The notes: generated by a model from the letters alone, not told the origin. Shown: positions 8,271 to 17,471, counted from the first letter of the stretch. The stretch is 64,000 nucleotides of DNA from Porphyromonadaceae bacterium UBA7203 (GCA_002490725.1 DKUN01000007.1:3312-67311); one strand, 5' to 3'. Numbers and translations: made by a program.

Positions 8271-8357
8271 GAAAGCGAGAGTGTGAGGATACGAGAATAT
8301 AAGCAATCGAGAGGTTAGGAACGCCGAATAGGTAAAAAGGTTCTATGCGAAGAATGA

Positions 8358-8606
8358 CAGCCGTATAGTTCTATTCTGTCGTTCTTTATCTCGGCGGTGC
8401 AGGGTTGCGGTAAACAGTTGATTGCGGAGGTTGTGGCGTTGGCAAAGAGCGAGGGCTACGAGTGCCTCTACCTTTGGACTGACTCCTCTTGTAATCATGG
8501 CTACTATGCCCACCACGGTTTCGAGAAGGTAGCCGAGTTCAAGAGTAATGAATGGAAAACAGAAGCTAATGACTATTTGACCTATTTTTATAAGAAGATG
8601 ATATAA
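8358..8606 (+). pseudogene. GNAT acetyltransferase, C-terminal fragment
   Basis: The frame is open from 8358 to the stop at 8606, with a possible GTG start at 8397. The readable part begins VQGCGKQLIAEVVALAKSEG, the Q-x-x-G-x-G-K-x-L acetyl-CoA-binding loop and following helix of GNAT enzymes. It ends in YLWTDSSCNHGYYAHHGFEKVAEF, the usual N-x-x-x-Y-x-x-x-G-F end of the fold. About the first half of the domain is missing and the glycine loop itself looks damaged (one glycine short). It is a broken or truncated gene, perhaps once an antibiotic or polyamine acetyltransferase; no substrate can be assigned. Confidence 0.65.
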
Positions 8607-8607
8607 T

Positions 8608-8661
8608 AAAAGAAATGCTGATAAAAAATCTGCGAGCTTATTTTTATCAGCATTTCTTTTT
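8608..8661 (+). terminator. 19-base perfect inverted repeat terminator
   Basis: Arms 8608-8626 and 8642-8660 are perfect complements with a 15-base loop; the right arm ends in a T-rich stretch. It follows the GNAT fragment stop codon by one base and marks the right end of the accessory cargo. Confidence 0.8.
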
Positions 8662-8816
8662 GTACCGTTGTTGCATCAATGGTTATCACATTGTAGCAAA
8701 GCAATGAAGAACTCAGAAATACGAACGTTTGCTATCTCGTTGCCCAATTTTCAAGCAATCCGAATAACCGTTTAATTCTAAGATAATTGCAAATTTTGCG
8801 ATTTTTTGAGAAAAAA

Positions 8817-8848
8817 TTTGGAAATTCAGTGTAATAGTTATAACTTTG
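8817..8848 (+). promoter_or_regulatory. Promoter of the perR-rbr operon
   Basis: TTTG at 8817-8820 and TAACTTTG at 8841-8848 with 20 bases between. The start codon is 24 bases further on. Confidence 0.75.
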
Positions 8849-8870
8849 TAATCGCTACAAGTTACATAAC
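8837..8870 (+). promoter_or_regulatory. Candidate PerR/Fur-family operator over the promoter
   Basis: An imperfect dyad covers 8837-8850 and 8856-8870 (GTTATAACTTTGTA against TACAAGTTACATAAC) around the centre ATCGC. The inner TTGTA-N5-TACAA is perfect. It overlaps the -7 box and the expected start site, the right place for repression by the regulator encoded directly downstream. Confidence 0.5.
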
Positions 8871-8872
8871 CA

Positions 8873-9292
8873 ATGACAACCGTAGAACTCACCGATAAAA
8901 TGCGTCGGGCCGGGCTGAGACCTTCGGCCCAGCGACTCGCCATAATGCAATATCTGGAGATGTTCCGCACCCACCCCTCAGCCGACGAAATCTACAAGGC
9001 CCTCCTGCCCGAATTCCCGTCAATGTCGCTGACCACGGTCTATAACACGCTCCACGCCCTGGTCGGGAGCGGACTGCTGCGCGAAGTGGAAATCGAGCCG
9101 GCCAACCTGCGCTTCGATTCGGCGTCAACACCGCCTCACGGCCACTTCCGCTGCCGATGCTGCGGCCGCATATTCGACATGCCGCTGCCCGACGGCATCA
9201 TACTCGAAAACATGCCCGGAGGCTTCGCTGTCGACTCGCTCGACCTCTATCTGAAAGGAACATGCCCGGACTGTACCACGGCCCGAGACTGA
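8873..9292 (+). CDS. perR: PerR-like Fur family peroxide regulator
   Basis: 139 residues, normal for the Fur family. The N-terminal winged helix ends in SMSLTTVYNTLHALVGSGLL, the Fur recognition helix. The metal-binding half has the PerR-like histidine cluster in DSASTPPHGHFRC and two cysteine pairs, C-R-C-C-G near residue 98 and C-P-D-C near the C-terminus, which hold structural zinc. PerR senses peroxide by iron-catalysed histidine oxidation and represses peroxide defence genes. Rubrerythrin follows 23 bases later, which supports PerR over Fur or Zur. A dyad over its own promoter suggests autoregulation. Confidence 0.88.
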   Translation: MTTVELTDKMRRAGLRPSAQRLAIMQYLEMFRTHPSADEIYKALLPEFPSMSLTTVYNTLHALVGSGLLREVEIEPANLRFDSASTPPHGHFRCRCCGRIFDMPLPDGIILENMPGGFAVDSLDLYLKGTCPDCTTARD

Positions 9293-9315
9293 CAACAAAT
9301 AACATCAATATAATT

Positions 9316-9858
9316 ATGAAAAATCTCAAAGGAACCAAAACTGAAAAGAATCTTCAAGATGCGTTTGCAGGCGAATCCATGGCCCGCAACAAATACACCT
9401 ACTATGCCTCCAAGGCCCGTAAGGAGGGTTATGAGCAGATTGCCGCGCTGTTTGAAGAAACCGCCCACAACGAAAAAGAGCACGCCAAACTTTGGTTTAA
9501 ACTGCTCCACGACAACGACGTGCCCGATACCATGACCAACCTGCGCGATGCCGCCGAAGGCGAAAACTACGAGTGGACCGACATGTATGACCGCATGGCA
9601 CAGGAGGCCGACGAAGAGGGCTTCAAGGAGATTGCAGCCCGTTTCCGCGCCGTCGGCGCCATTGAGCGCCACCACGAAGAGCGCTATCGCCGCCTGCTCC
9701 GCAACATCGAGGAGGGCATCGTGTTCTCGCGCGAGGGCGATACCGTGTGGATTTGTCGCAACTGCGGCCACATCGTCGTGGGCAAGAAGGCCCCCGAAAT
9801 CTGCCCCGTTTGCCACCATCCCAAAAGCTTCTTCGAAATCGAAGCCACTAACTATTGA
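9316..9858 (+). CDS. rbr: Rubrerythrin
   Basis: 180 residues, starting at MKNLKGTKTEKNL; a longer in-frame start at 9157 lies inside perR and is not used. The N-terminal ferritin-like four-helix domain carries the diiron E-x-x-H pairs (FEETAHNEKEHAKL and GAIERHHEERYRRLL). The C-terminal rubredoxin-like domain has C-R-N-C-G near residue 147 and C-P-V-C near 162, binding one iron. Rubrerythrin reduces hydrogen peroxide to water in the cytoplasm of anaerobes, with electrons from a rubredoxin-type donor. It is the second gene of the perR operon and so a likely PerR target. Confidence 0.95.
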   Translation: MKNLKGTKTEKNLQDAFAGESMARNKYTYYASKARKEGYEQIAALFEETAHNEKEHAKLWFKLLHDNDVPDTMTNLRDAAEGENYEWTDMYDRMAQEADEEGFKEIAARFRAVGAIERHHEERYRRLLRNIEEGIVFSREGDTVWICRNCGHIVVGKKAPEICPVCHHPKSFFEIEATNY

Positions 9859-9905
9859 CTCACTCCGCCGCCCTATCAGTGACCGGGGCGGCCGGCAATG
9901 TAAAA

Positions 9906-9949
9906 ACCGGAGGTTAAGGATGCCGGCATCCTTAGCCTCCGGTCTTTTT
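9906..9949 (+). terminator. Terminator of perR-rbr
   Basis: Nineteen-base inverted repeat 9906-9924 and 9925-9943 with one G-U pair and no spacer, followed by CTTTTT. A run of A before it gives T on the minus strand, so it can also stop the convergent barrel gene ending at 9972. Confidence 0.85.
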
Positions 9950-9971
9950 CGCTTTAGCGCAGCGGGGCGGG

Positions 9972-12950
9972 TCACTTCGGGGAAAGGTCGATGTGGTAGC
10001 GGACGCGGAGCAGGGCGTAGCGCGGCAGCGAGTTGCGCCAGATTTCGGTGCGTCCCAGGGCGTCGACGTAGTAGCTGACGGTTTTGATCTGGCCAAGCAG
10101 GTCGTAGCCGTCGACCAGGAACGTCAGGTTCGCCTTTTTCCAGTGCCACGACGCCGTGACGTTCCAGATGGCCTCGTTCGTGTTGAGCGATTCGTCGACG
10201 TAGCCCCGGCGGGTATAGTAGGTGAAGTTGGTCGACACGCGGAAGTTGGCCGGTAGGGCAAAGGTCGCTTCGGCGCCATATTCCATATTCGTTGCGCTAT
10301 AGTTCAGATAGTTGGACGAGGTGCCGTGATAGCGGTTGAATCGGCCGCTCCATCTGAGCGAAACCGAGTGGCCGCGGCTGCTCCAGTCCGAGCTGAGCGA
10401 CGCCGAGGGGTTGAGGCCGCGCACGTAGACATAGGAGCGCGAGGCGGCGCCGACGGCGTCCATCGAGGTGCGGCGCGAAAAATTGGTGCCGAAGCCTACG
10501 CGGCATGAAAGACTTCTGAGCAGCCGGCTACGGTGGCTATACAGGTTGCCGAAGCCGGTCAGGTTGGTCGAGAGGCCGCGGTTGCCGTTGACGTTATAGA
10601 CCGAACTGGTGCGCACGCCGGTGGTCGGGTCGTAGACATAGCCGTCGACTATGGCGTCGGTAGTGAAATTTTCGCGCACCACCAGTTCGATATAATAGAT
10701 GGGTGCAGCAGTTTTGGTAAAGCGGAATGACTGGCTGGCGCTGTGCCGGTAGCTGTTGCGCAGGTCGGGATTGCCATGATAGATGTTGAGCGGATTGCTC
10801 GTGGAGTAGAGATTGATGAGGCTGCCCATATCTATCAGCGATGGCGAGGAGTTCCACGATACGCCGGCTCTTATGGTATATTTGGGCATAAATGACGAAA
10901 ATTGAGGAATCTTGCCAATGTGATTGACGAACATGACGTTGGAGCTGATGGCGGGGAGCCAGTCGCGGCGAACTGCCGCGGTGTCATAGTTCACGCGGCT
11001 GTAGTGGAGCGAGCGGTCGTGATATCTGACCGACGGCGAAATGGAAACGGTCAGGGATTTGCCCTGGGCATTAACATTAGTAGCATTCAATTGCCCGAAT
11101 TTGAGCGTTACGCTGCCACCAATCGAATGGCTCTGATTGTTGTTTGCGGCCCAAACGCTGTTATCAGGGTCCAGAACCGATGCCAGGTCGGCATCGGGCG
11201 GAAGCTGGCCGAATGTCAGACTATTGAACGACATCTGGTCAAGATTGTCAAGCAGATAGCGCTCGTTGGTGTTATAGCCGCGCGAACTGCTATAGCCGTA
11301 ATTAAGCATGAACATATGGCGCCCGTCGAGTTCGAGATTGTATTTGGCATTGCCGCTCGCTCCCCACTCCCATGTCGGATTGTTGCGGTTGTGGGAGTAG
11401 CGGCGATATTCGGGATACCCGCTCAGGCCATAGTCAATGATGTTCTGCTCGAATTGAGTGGAATTCGTTTCTGAATAGTTGCCCGATGCGTTAAAGGCAA
11501 TATTGTGGACCACTCTTTCGGGCCCCGGCAACTTCACGGTAGTTGCAGCCGAGAGGCCGCCTCCGAGGCCGTCGTTCTTGTGTTGGGTTTCGCTCACATT
11601 GCGGTTTACGAGCAGGCGCAGCAGCTCCGACTCGTCGGCATCAGCATAGAGCGCGCGAAGCGTTTCTTCCGAAATCCGGCTGAGGTCGGCGTTGAAGGTT
11701 GCTGAAATGTTGTCGACATTACTGCGATGGCGCGAATATCTGAAGTTCGGCGACGCCGACAGATAGACCTTTGGCAGGCTGGCCGAAAAACTGTGGGATG
11801 TCGACACGCTAAACCCCTTGATGCGCGAGTTATAGTAGCTCGTGGAGGTGTTGGTGCGGTCAGGCAGCAAAATCGAGCGCCACAGGCCGCTGCGCTCCAC
11901 CTTGTTGTCGGAGTTGACGGCAACCTGACCGGTGGCTTGATACTTCTCGCCGGCCGGGTCTAACTGATACGACAGGCCACCCGACAGATAGCGGCTCTCG
12001 TCATTGGCGGCCTTGGAGGGATTCCAGTACTGACCCTTCTGAGGATCGTCGCCCGCCGAGAGGTTGTTGGCGTTGAAAAAGGCCGCCAGCGCAAACGTTT
12101 TCGAAAAACCGAGTGCAAACGCGCGGCCCAGATAGCGGTTCGACGTGCCATAGCCGGCATCGATGTTCACCCACTTGCCAAGCGAATACTCCTGCTTCAG
12201 AACCACGTCCATTATCAGCGGCTTTTCCAGGTTAGATTTGAAGCCGGTAAACTTATCGTAATTGGACGTATAGTCATAGACCTTGATTTTACTGACGGTA
12301 TATGCGCCGAGGTTCTCGAGCAGCGTGCGCGGATTGCCGTCAAAGAGCTTGCGTCCGTCGAGATGCAGACTCCTGACCAGACGGCCGTTGCAATAAATCT
12401 GGCCATACTGATTGATAGTCACGCCGTCGAGTTTCTTGATGAGCTCGTCGAGCATCGAACCGTCGGGCAGCATAAAAGCGTCGGCATTATAGACCAGCGT
12501 GTCGCCCTTATAATACATTTTTATCTTCGATGCCGTAACTGTCACCTCGTTAAGCTGCTTCGGCATCTTCATCAAGGCTATTTCGCCCAGATTGACGCTC
12601 GCTTTATGGGTTTTAGACAACGGAATTGTACGGGTCATGTAGCCGTCGGCGTCAATCACAATCTGATAATTATCCACATTTTTAGGGATGAAGATATCAA
12701 ATCCATACTTGACAATCATTTGGCCGGACTGATAGCCAATACCCATAGCAGCGATTGTTGAATCACCGGCCTGAAAGGCCATAACCTCCGCATTCCTGAT
12801 ATATACTCTGGTTATTGAATCGACAACTTGCAATCGATATAGCGTTTTTTTCGGATTGTTATAGTCGAACGTAACCGACACGCGCTTCTGAGCATTAAGA
12901 ATAACACTGCCCAAAAAGCAACAAGTAATAAGATATAGAAACCTACGCAT
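9972..12950 (-). CDS. Large outer-membrane beta-barrel protein (TonB receptor-like), paralogue A
   Basis: 992 residues with a signal peptide (MRRFLYLITCCFLGSVILNA). A carboxypeptidase-regulatory-like domain follows (GDSTIAAMGIGYQSG ... YQIVIDADGYMTRTIPL), then LNEVTVTASKIKMYYKGDTLVYNADAF at about 160, a plug-like stretch (LDGVTINQYGQIYCNGR, LLENLGAYTVSKIKVYD), and a barrel of about 700 residues. The layout matches the Bacteroidales outer membrane beta-barrel family related to TonB receptors. No TonB box is obvious and no SusD partner is adjacent. It is a clear paralogue of the protein at 35124-38168, with the same plug motifs and the same ending (LLGQ.KTVSYYV-like then NSLPRYALL). The ligand is unknown. 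Confidence 0.85.
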   Translation of the reverse strand: MRRFLYLITCCFLGSVILNAQKRVSVTFDYNNPKKTLYRLQVVDSITRVYIRNAEVMAFQAGDSTIAAMGIGYQSGQMIVKYGFDIFIPKNVDNYQIVIDADGYMTRTIPLSKTHKASVNLGEIALMKMPKQLNEVTVTASKIKMYYKGDTLVYNADAFMLPDGSMLDELIKKLDGVTINQYGQIYCNGRLVRSLHLDGRKLFDGNPRTLLENLGAYTVSKIKVYDYTSNYDKFTGFKSNLEKPLIMDVVLKQEYSLGKWVNIDAGYGTSNRYLGRAFALGFSKTFALAAFFNANNLSAGDDPQKGQYWNPSKAANDESRYLSGGLSYQLDPAGEKYQATGQVAVNSDNKVERSGLWRSILLPDRTNTSTSYYNSRIKGFSVSTSHSFSASLPKVYLSASPNFRYSRHRSNVDNISATFNADLSRISEETLRALYADADESELLRLLVNRNVSETQHKNDGLGGGLSAATTVKLPGPERVVHNIAFNASGNYSETNSTQFEQNIIDYGLSGYPEYRRYSHNRNNPTWEWGASGNAKYNLELDGRHMFMLNYGYSSSRGYNTNERYLLDNLDQMSFNSLTFGQLPPDADLASVLDPDNSVWAANNNQSHSIGGSVTLKFGQLNATNVNAQGKSLTVSISPSVRYHDRSLHYSRVNYDTAAVRRDWLPAISSNVMFVNHIGKIPQFSSFMPKYTIRAGVSWNSSPSLIDMGSLINLYSTSNPLNIYHGNPDLRNSYRHSASQSFRFTKTAAPIYYIELVVRENFTTDAIVDGYVYDPTTGVRTSSVYNVNGNRGLSTNLTGFGNLYSHRSRLLRSLSCRVGFGTNFSRRTSMDAVGAASRSYVYVRGLNPSASLSSDWSSRGHSVSLRWSGRFNRYHGTSSNYLNYSATNMEYGAEATFALPANFRVSTNFTYYTRRGYVDESLNTNEAIWNVTASWHWKKANLTFLVDGYDLLGQIKTVSYYVDALGRTEIWRNSLPRYALLRVRYHIDLSPK

Positions 12951-12978
12951 AACGAATAATACTAAACTTTATCTCCGG

Positions 12979-13009
12979 CAAATATACACAAAATTTAACT
13001 CTTGCGCAA
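12979..13009 (-). promoter_or_regulatory. Promoter of the barrel protein gene
   Basis: Minus-strand TTG (13009-13007), 20 bases, then TATATTTG (12986-12979); the start codon is 29 bases further. Confidence 0.65.
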
Positions 13010-13244
13010 TAAAAAGTAAAAAATATATAATTGCTCATAACTTTTTACTTTCACCGGCTTGATATTCTCGGCCATAAGCCAGCCAGAATCAAAGGAGTAA
13101 TTCACCATCTCAATCATTCACGAGGCATCAACAGCTCCAATAGCTATAATCCCTTAATTCTATCCACCAAGCGTGAATACTGCAAAATATGCTCGATGAT
13201 GCCTAATGAACTCAGACAATATATTGCTTCTTGGCCCTGGATTC
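13010..13244. other. Intergenic stretch without a supported gene
   Basis: AT-rich DNA between the barrel gene promoter and the beta-galactosidase terminator. Short frames exist on both strands, for example 72 codons from 13031 on the plus strand and a helical-looking run of about 33 codons on the minus strand around 13150-13247, but neither resembles a known protein. It may be a decayed gene. Confidence 0.4.
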
Positions 13245-13294
13245 ACTAAACAGAAAACGAGCCTCCCTCGGCGCGGGGTGCGGCCGGGGGAGGC
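13245..13294 (-). terminator. GC-rich hairpin terminator of the beta-galactosidase gene
   Basis: Arms 13261-13272 and 13283-13294 form a 12-base GC-rich stem with one mismatch. On the minus strand it is followed by TCGTTTTCTGTTT. It lies 28 bases past the stop at 13322. Confidence 0.75.
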
Positions 13295-13321
13295 TGTGAA
13301 GAGTCGGATTGTGGGGGAGGA

Positions 13322-16300
13322 TTAGTCGGCGAGGACGTTGAATTCGGCGCCGCCGGCAAAATCAGCGCCATTCTGGCTCGACAGACCGGTGAACCTTACG
13401 TAGCGCGCACGCACGGGCTTGGCGAGCATTACGCGATGTTCTTCTTTCGAGTGGGGGAAGGTGCCCTGACCGGCTTCGGTCCAGGTCTTGCCGTCTTCGC
13501 TCACCTCAAATTTCCAGTCTTTGATGTCGCCGTTCCAGCCGCCGTCCTGACGGGGCAGGTAGGTGAATCCCTTGATTTCCTTGGGTTCGCTGCAGTCAAA
13601 CTCAACCCAGTGGGGATAGAGGGCCACGGTGACGCCATAGGTGGTATGCCAAAACGTTCCGGAGTCGCCGTCGACGAGATAGGAGGCTTCGCCTGCGCCG
13701 GGCTCATAGGCCGACGCGAAAGTAACGGTCAGCGGCACACGCTCTACTTTGGGATATTCAATCACCGTCTGGAGGTTGGGATAACGGGCGTCCCATGCGG
13801 TCAGACGGCCTCCCTCGCGCAGGGCAATCGGGCCGTTGTAGGCCACGCCTTTCGGACCGCGCTTGCGGGCGGGAGCCACTTTTTTGCCGAGCGGCTCGAC
13901 GTTATATAAAATTTCGGCATCAGGATTGGAGGTAGTGATGGTCACGTTGCCAACACGGTCGCGCGAGATGCACAGCGGACGGTCGCCGGCCGCACTGACG
14001 CAGGCCGACTGCTGAAGGTCGGTCGAGGCGCTTACGGGACGAATCACGAAGCCGAACGTCTGGGAGACGGCCGGCACCTGGCCCTCTTCGAGGGTGATGC
14101 CCTGGCCGCAGCTGGCGCCGCCCAGGCCGAGCACTTTCTTGTCGATATGAACGGTTGTGCCCTTCGACTGCGGAAGTTCGTAGGGGTGTGCGGCAACCAT
14201 CATATCAATGTCGCTCCAGGGCATTGCCGATGCGCTCATAACGCCGTCGAGCGCCACGAACTGAATGCCGTTGCCCAGCTTGTCGGTCAGAGCGTTCCAG
14301 CGCACGTCCTCGCGGTTGCCCATGCTCTGAGGCTTGGGGAAGTGGACGAACTGGTCGGCCACGGTCTGCTTGTAGAGCCCTACGAACTGGCTTGCCTCGC
14401 GGTCATTGAAGTTGTTGACGGGGCCACGGCCATAGTAGGTGTAGTCGGAATAGTCGGAGGGGAGCGTCATCGCATAGCCGAGACGGGGCAGAATCTGGGC
14501 CGGGTCGTTGGAGTTGATGGCCGACTGCAGTTCAATCGAGCCGTCGGGATAGACGGTCCAGGTCTGGTTGGTAGTGAACTTGAAGTCGTCGGGGCCGAGT
14601 TCGCGGCCTGCCACGGGAGTGTATTGGCCGGAACGGCCGCCGCCCGAAACTGCATAGGAGTGAGGCGACTGCGACTCGACAAGATACTGAAGCACGACGG
14701 CGCCATCCTCGCGGACGTATGATTTATTGCTGATTACCTTATGGGCCAGGTTGTTCAGGCCGATGGCAAACCATTTTCTCATGAGCGGGGTGTCATTATC
14801 GACCGGCGCACGGAAGGCATTGAGCACGGGGCCGTTGCCGGGGGTGATAATCTGATTGCCGCCGTAGGTGAGCGAACGGATCGAGCCGGTGGCGTTGTCG
14901 AACTCTACGTTGAAGCCGTTGCCGCTGACGGTGTTGGTAGCGTCGGTTTCAACGAGCGACGGCGCGCTGCCGGCGGGTGCTATGGCGGCAAACGCCTCGG
15001 GAGCCTTGACGGCAAGCTGCTCGGCGGCCTGCACATAGCCGGCCTTGGCCCAGGGCTTGTCTTCGTTGAGCAGGAACTGGAGCGTCACGAAATATTCGCC
15101 ATCCTTATCGGCAGCGATTTTGTCATAGTCGTAGGGGATGGACCACGTCTGGCTCTCGCGCGGGCCGACAGCCATGCGGGGCCTGTTGACGGCGTTGCCG
15201 CGGGCCACTTCGACGCCGTTGCGGGTCAGAATCCAGCGCGGGCTGAGGTCATCGAGGGTGGTGAAGTAGTTTTTGTTGAAAACCTCAACCACGCCCTTGG
15301 TCATGTCTACGGGCTTGACGCCTACGTACTGGTGCACTTTCTTGACCTCCTCGTAGGCGGGTTTGGGCGAGAAGTCGGGGAAGAGGATGCCGTTCATGCA
15401 GAACATGCCGTCGTTGGGGCGGTCGCCGAAGTCGCCGCCATAGCCCATATACTTGGTGCCGTCGGCGGTGTGGTTCCAGAGGGCCTGGTCAACCCAGTCC
15501 CAGATGGCGCCGCCGCAGAAGAAGTTGGTCGACTCCATGGCCTCCCAGTAGTCGGCAAAACCGCCGAGGGCGTTGCCCATCGAGTGGGCATACTCGCTGA
15601 TGTGGAAAGGATATTTGATGCCCATCTGACCCTTGACGGCGCTGCGCACCCAGGGAATCGAGGGATACTGGTTGGAGCCCATGTCAACGATGTCGTTGTT
15701 GCGCTCGTACTGCACGGGGCGGGTGGTGTCGTTGGCCTTGATCGCCTTGTAGGCCTCGACGAAGTTATTGCCGGGACCGGCCTCGTTGCCGAGACTCCAG
15801 ATGACGATTGACGGGTGGTTCATGTGGGCGCGCACCATCTCGACGTTGCGGGCCACGTGGGCGTCGCGCCATTCCTTGGGATGCGAGAGCGATTCCTTGC
15901 CATAGTAATATTCGTGGCTCTCGATGTTGGCCTCGTCTTCGAGGTAGATGCCATACTTGTCGCACACGATGTACCAGTAGGGATCGTCGTTGTAGTGGCA
16001 GTTGCGCACGTGGTTGATGTTGCCGCGCTTCATGATCATGGCCTCCTGCTCCATCTGCTCGCGGCTGATGGTGTGGCCGGTCGAGAGGTTATTCTCGTGG
16101 CGGTTCACGCCCTTGAGCTTGACGGGGCGGTTGTTGACGTAGAAGTAGCGACCGGCCAGGCCGAATTCGTCTTCATTGGCGGGAGTGTCGCGGATTTCAA
16201 CCTCGCGCACGCCGAAATAGGAGCTGACGGTTTCGATGACCTTGCCTTTCTTGTCGAGCAGCTGGGCCACGAGCACGTAGCGGTTGGGCGTTTCGGCGCT

Positions 16301-17428
16301 CCAGAGGCGAGCGTCGGGTATGCTGAAGCTGAGCTGCCGGTTAGCGACAGCGCCGGGGGCCACATCGCCGATTACCTTGGTCACGGCCTCGGCGACCTTG
16401 CCGCCTATCCGGTCGGAATAGAGTTCCACGGGGAATACCTCATACTTGACGGTAGCGCCTTTGAGGGCCTTCTTGCTGAGGTTGCGGATGTTGACGTCAA
16501 CATTGACGGTGGCCTCATCAACCGTGCCAACCGGGTTGGCCTTGCAGCCGATGATGGTTTGGATTCTCATATCCTGAATCTGCACCTGCGGGGTCGAGGT
16601 CAGATAGGTCGAGCGGATAATGCCGGGAAGGCGGAACATGTCCTGCGCCTCGAGGAAAGAGCCGTCGCTATAGCGGTAGACCTCCACGGCCACCACGTTC
16701 TCGCCGCCCTTCGGATTGAGATACTTGGTGATGTTGAACTGGGCGAGATTGCGCGAGTTCTTGCTGAAGCCAACGTATTGGCCGTTGATCCACAGATAGA
16801 AAAACGAATCCACGCCGTCGAAGTTGATGTAGACCTCGCGGCCCTTCCAGTCGGCGGGCACGGTAAACGTGCGACGATAGGAGCCGACCTCGTTGCGGTC
16901 TTCAAACGTGGTCCACGACTTGTCGCGCGGCTCGCGCATCACGCCTTCGCGCCAGTCGTCGACCTTCACCTGGTGGTAGAATGGCACGGGCTGGTTCACG
17001 TAGATGGGAGTGCCGTATTTCTGCGTGCCGTCGGCCTGCAGGCCCTGCACGTTCCAGCAGCCGGGCACCTGGATGTCATCCCAGCCGGCGGTGCTGAAGT
17101 CGGTCTTGTAGAAGTCGGCCGGACGCTTGTCGGGGTGGTTCACCCAGTTGAACTTCCAGGTACCGTCGAGGCTTTTGTAGTAACGGGAGTTTTCGGGCAA
17201 CACTTTCAGCGCGTTTTCAACCGACGAAAAGTTGAAGAAATAGGCGTGGGGCAGCTCCTTGTTGTAGCTGAGCGCCTCACAGTTTTCCCACTCGGTACCT
17301 ACGGGCGCTGCGGCGTCGCCGAAAGCATAACCGCCGAGAGCGAAGTCATGGCCGCCGTCAGGGTCGAGCGCCGCAAACGCGCCCGATGCCGTCAGGACCA
17401 GGATTCCGCTGATGACAAATTTTTTCAT
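13322..17428 (-). CDS. Secreted GH2 beta-galactosidase with C-terminal F5/8-type carbohydrate-binding domain
   Basis: 1368 residues from the ATG at 17428, chosen because it opens a good signal peptide (MKKFVISGILVLTASGAFA). The order is the LacZ one: sugar-binding domain (YKSLDGTWKFNWVNHPDKRP ... GSYRRTFTVPADW), Ig-like domains, TIM barrel, domain 4 and the large small-chain domain. The acid/base glutamate is in SLGNEAG (about residue 547) and the nucleophile in HISEYAHSMGN (about 611). After the LacZ core comes a chitobiase/Fn3-like segment (ITTSNPDAEILYNV) and a discoidin-like domain (FDCSEPKEIKGFTYLPRQD ... ARYVRFTGLS). It probably removes terminal beta-galactose from dietary or mucin glycans in the periplasm or at the surface. 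It has its own promoter with tandem repeats upstream. Confidence 0.93.
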   Translation of the reverse strand: MKKFVISGILVLTASGAFAALDPDGGHDFALGGYAFGDAAAPVGTEWENCEALSYNKELPHAYFFNFSSVENALKVLPENSRYYKSLDGTWKFNWVNHPDKRPADFYKTDFSTAGWDDIQVPGCWNVQGLQADGTQKYGTPIYVNQPVPFYHQVKVDDWREGVMREPRDKSWTTFEDRNEVGSYRRTFTVPADWKGREVYINFDGVDSFFYLWINGQYVGFSKNSRNLAQFNITKYLNPKGGENVVAVEVYRYSDGSFLEAQDMFRLPGIIRSTYLTSTPQVQIQDMRIQTIIGCKANPVGTVDEATVNVDVNIRNLSKKALKGATVKYEVFPVELYSDRIGGKVAEAVTKVIGDVAPGAVANRQLSFSIPDARLWSAETPNRYVLVAQLLDKKGKVIETVSSYFGVREVEIRDTPANEDEFGLAGRYFYVNNRPVKLKGVNRHENNLSTGHTISREQMEQEAMIMKRGNINHVRNCHYNDDPYWYIVCDKYGIYLEDEANIESHEYYYGKESLSHPKEWRDAHVARNVEMVRAHMNHPSIVIWSLGNEAGPGNNFVEAYKAIKANDTTRPVQYERNNDIVDMGSNQYPSIPWVRSAVKGQMGIKYPFHISEYAHSMGNALGGFADYWEAMESTNFFCGGAIWDWVDQALWNHTADGTKYMGYGGDFGDRPNDGMFCMNGILFPDFSPKPAYEEVKKVHQYVGVKPVDMTKGVVEVFNKNYFTTLDDLSPRWILTRNGVEVARGNAVNRPRMAVGPRESQTWSIPYDYDKIAADKDGEYFVTLQFLLNEDKPWAKAGYVQAAEQLAVKAPEAFAAIAPAGSAPSLVETDATNTVSGNGFNVEFDNATGSIRSLTYGGNQIITPGNGPVLNAFRAPVDNDTPLMRKWFAIGLNNLAHKVISNKSYVREDGAVVLQYLVESQSPHSYAVSGGGRSGQYTPVAGRELGPDDFKFTTNQTWTVYPDGSIELQSAINSNDPAQILPRLGYAMTLPSDYSDYTYYGRGPVNNFNDREASQFVGLYKQTVADQFVHFPKPQSMGNREDVRWNALTDKLGNGIQFVALDGVMSASAMPWSDIDMMVAAHPYELPQSKGTTVHIDKKVLGLGGASCGQGITLEEGQVPAVSQTFGFVIRPVSASTDLQQSACVSAAGDRPLCISRDRVGNVTITTSNPDAEILYNVEPLGKKVAPARKRGPKGVAYNGPIALREGGRLTAWDARYPNLQTVIEYPKVERVPLTVTFASAYEPGAGEASYLVDGDSGTFWHTTYGVTVALYPHWVEFDCSEPKEIKGFTYLPRQDGGWNGDIKDWKFEVSEDGKTWTEAGQGTFPHSKEEHRVMLAKPVRARYVRFTGLSSQNGADFAGGAEFNVLAD

Positions 17429-17471
17429 TGATAACAGATTTAACGAACGTTGTGATTGATGATATTTGTCG

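Noticed and set aside
9157..9315. Upstream in-frame extension of rubrerythrin
   Set aside because: It overlaps the PerR coding region, and rubrerythrins start at the M-K-N-L-K-G-T position.
13031..13249. A 72-codon plus-strand frame between two well-supported genes
   Set aside because: No start context, no family, and it lies in AT-rich DNA of unclear origin; noted only as an intergenic stretch.
15815..17431. A 538-codon open frame on the plus strand opposite the beta-galactosidase
   Set aside because: Antisense shadow of a well-supported gene in GC-rich DNA; the Val/Ala/Glu/His-rich translation shows no domain.
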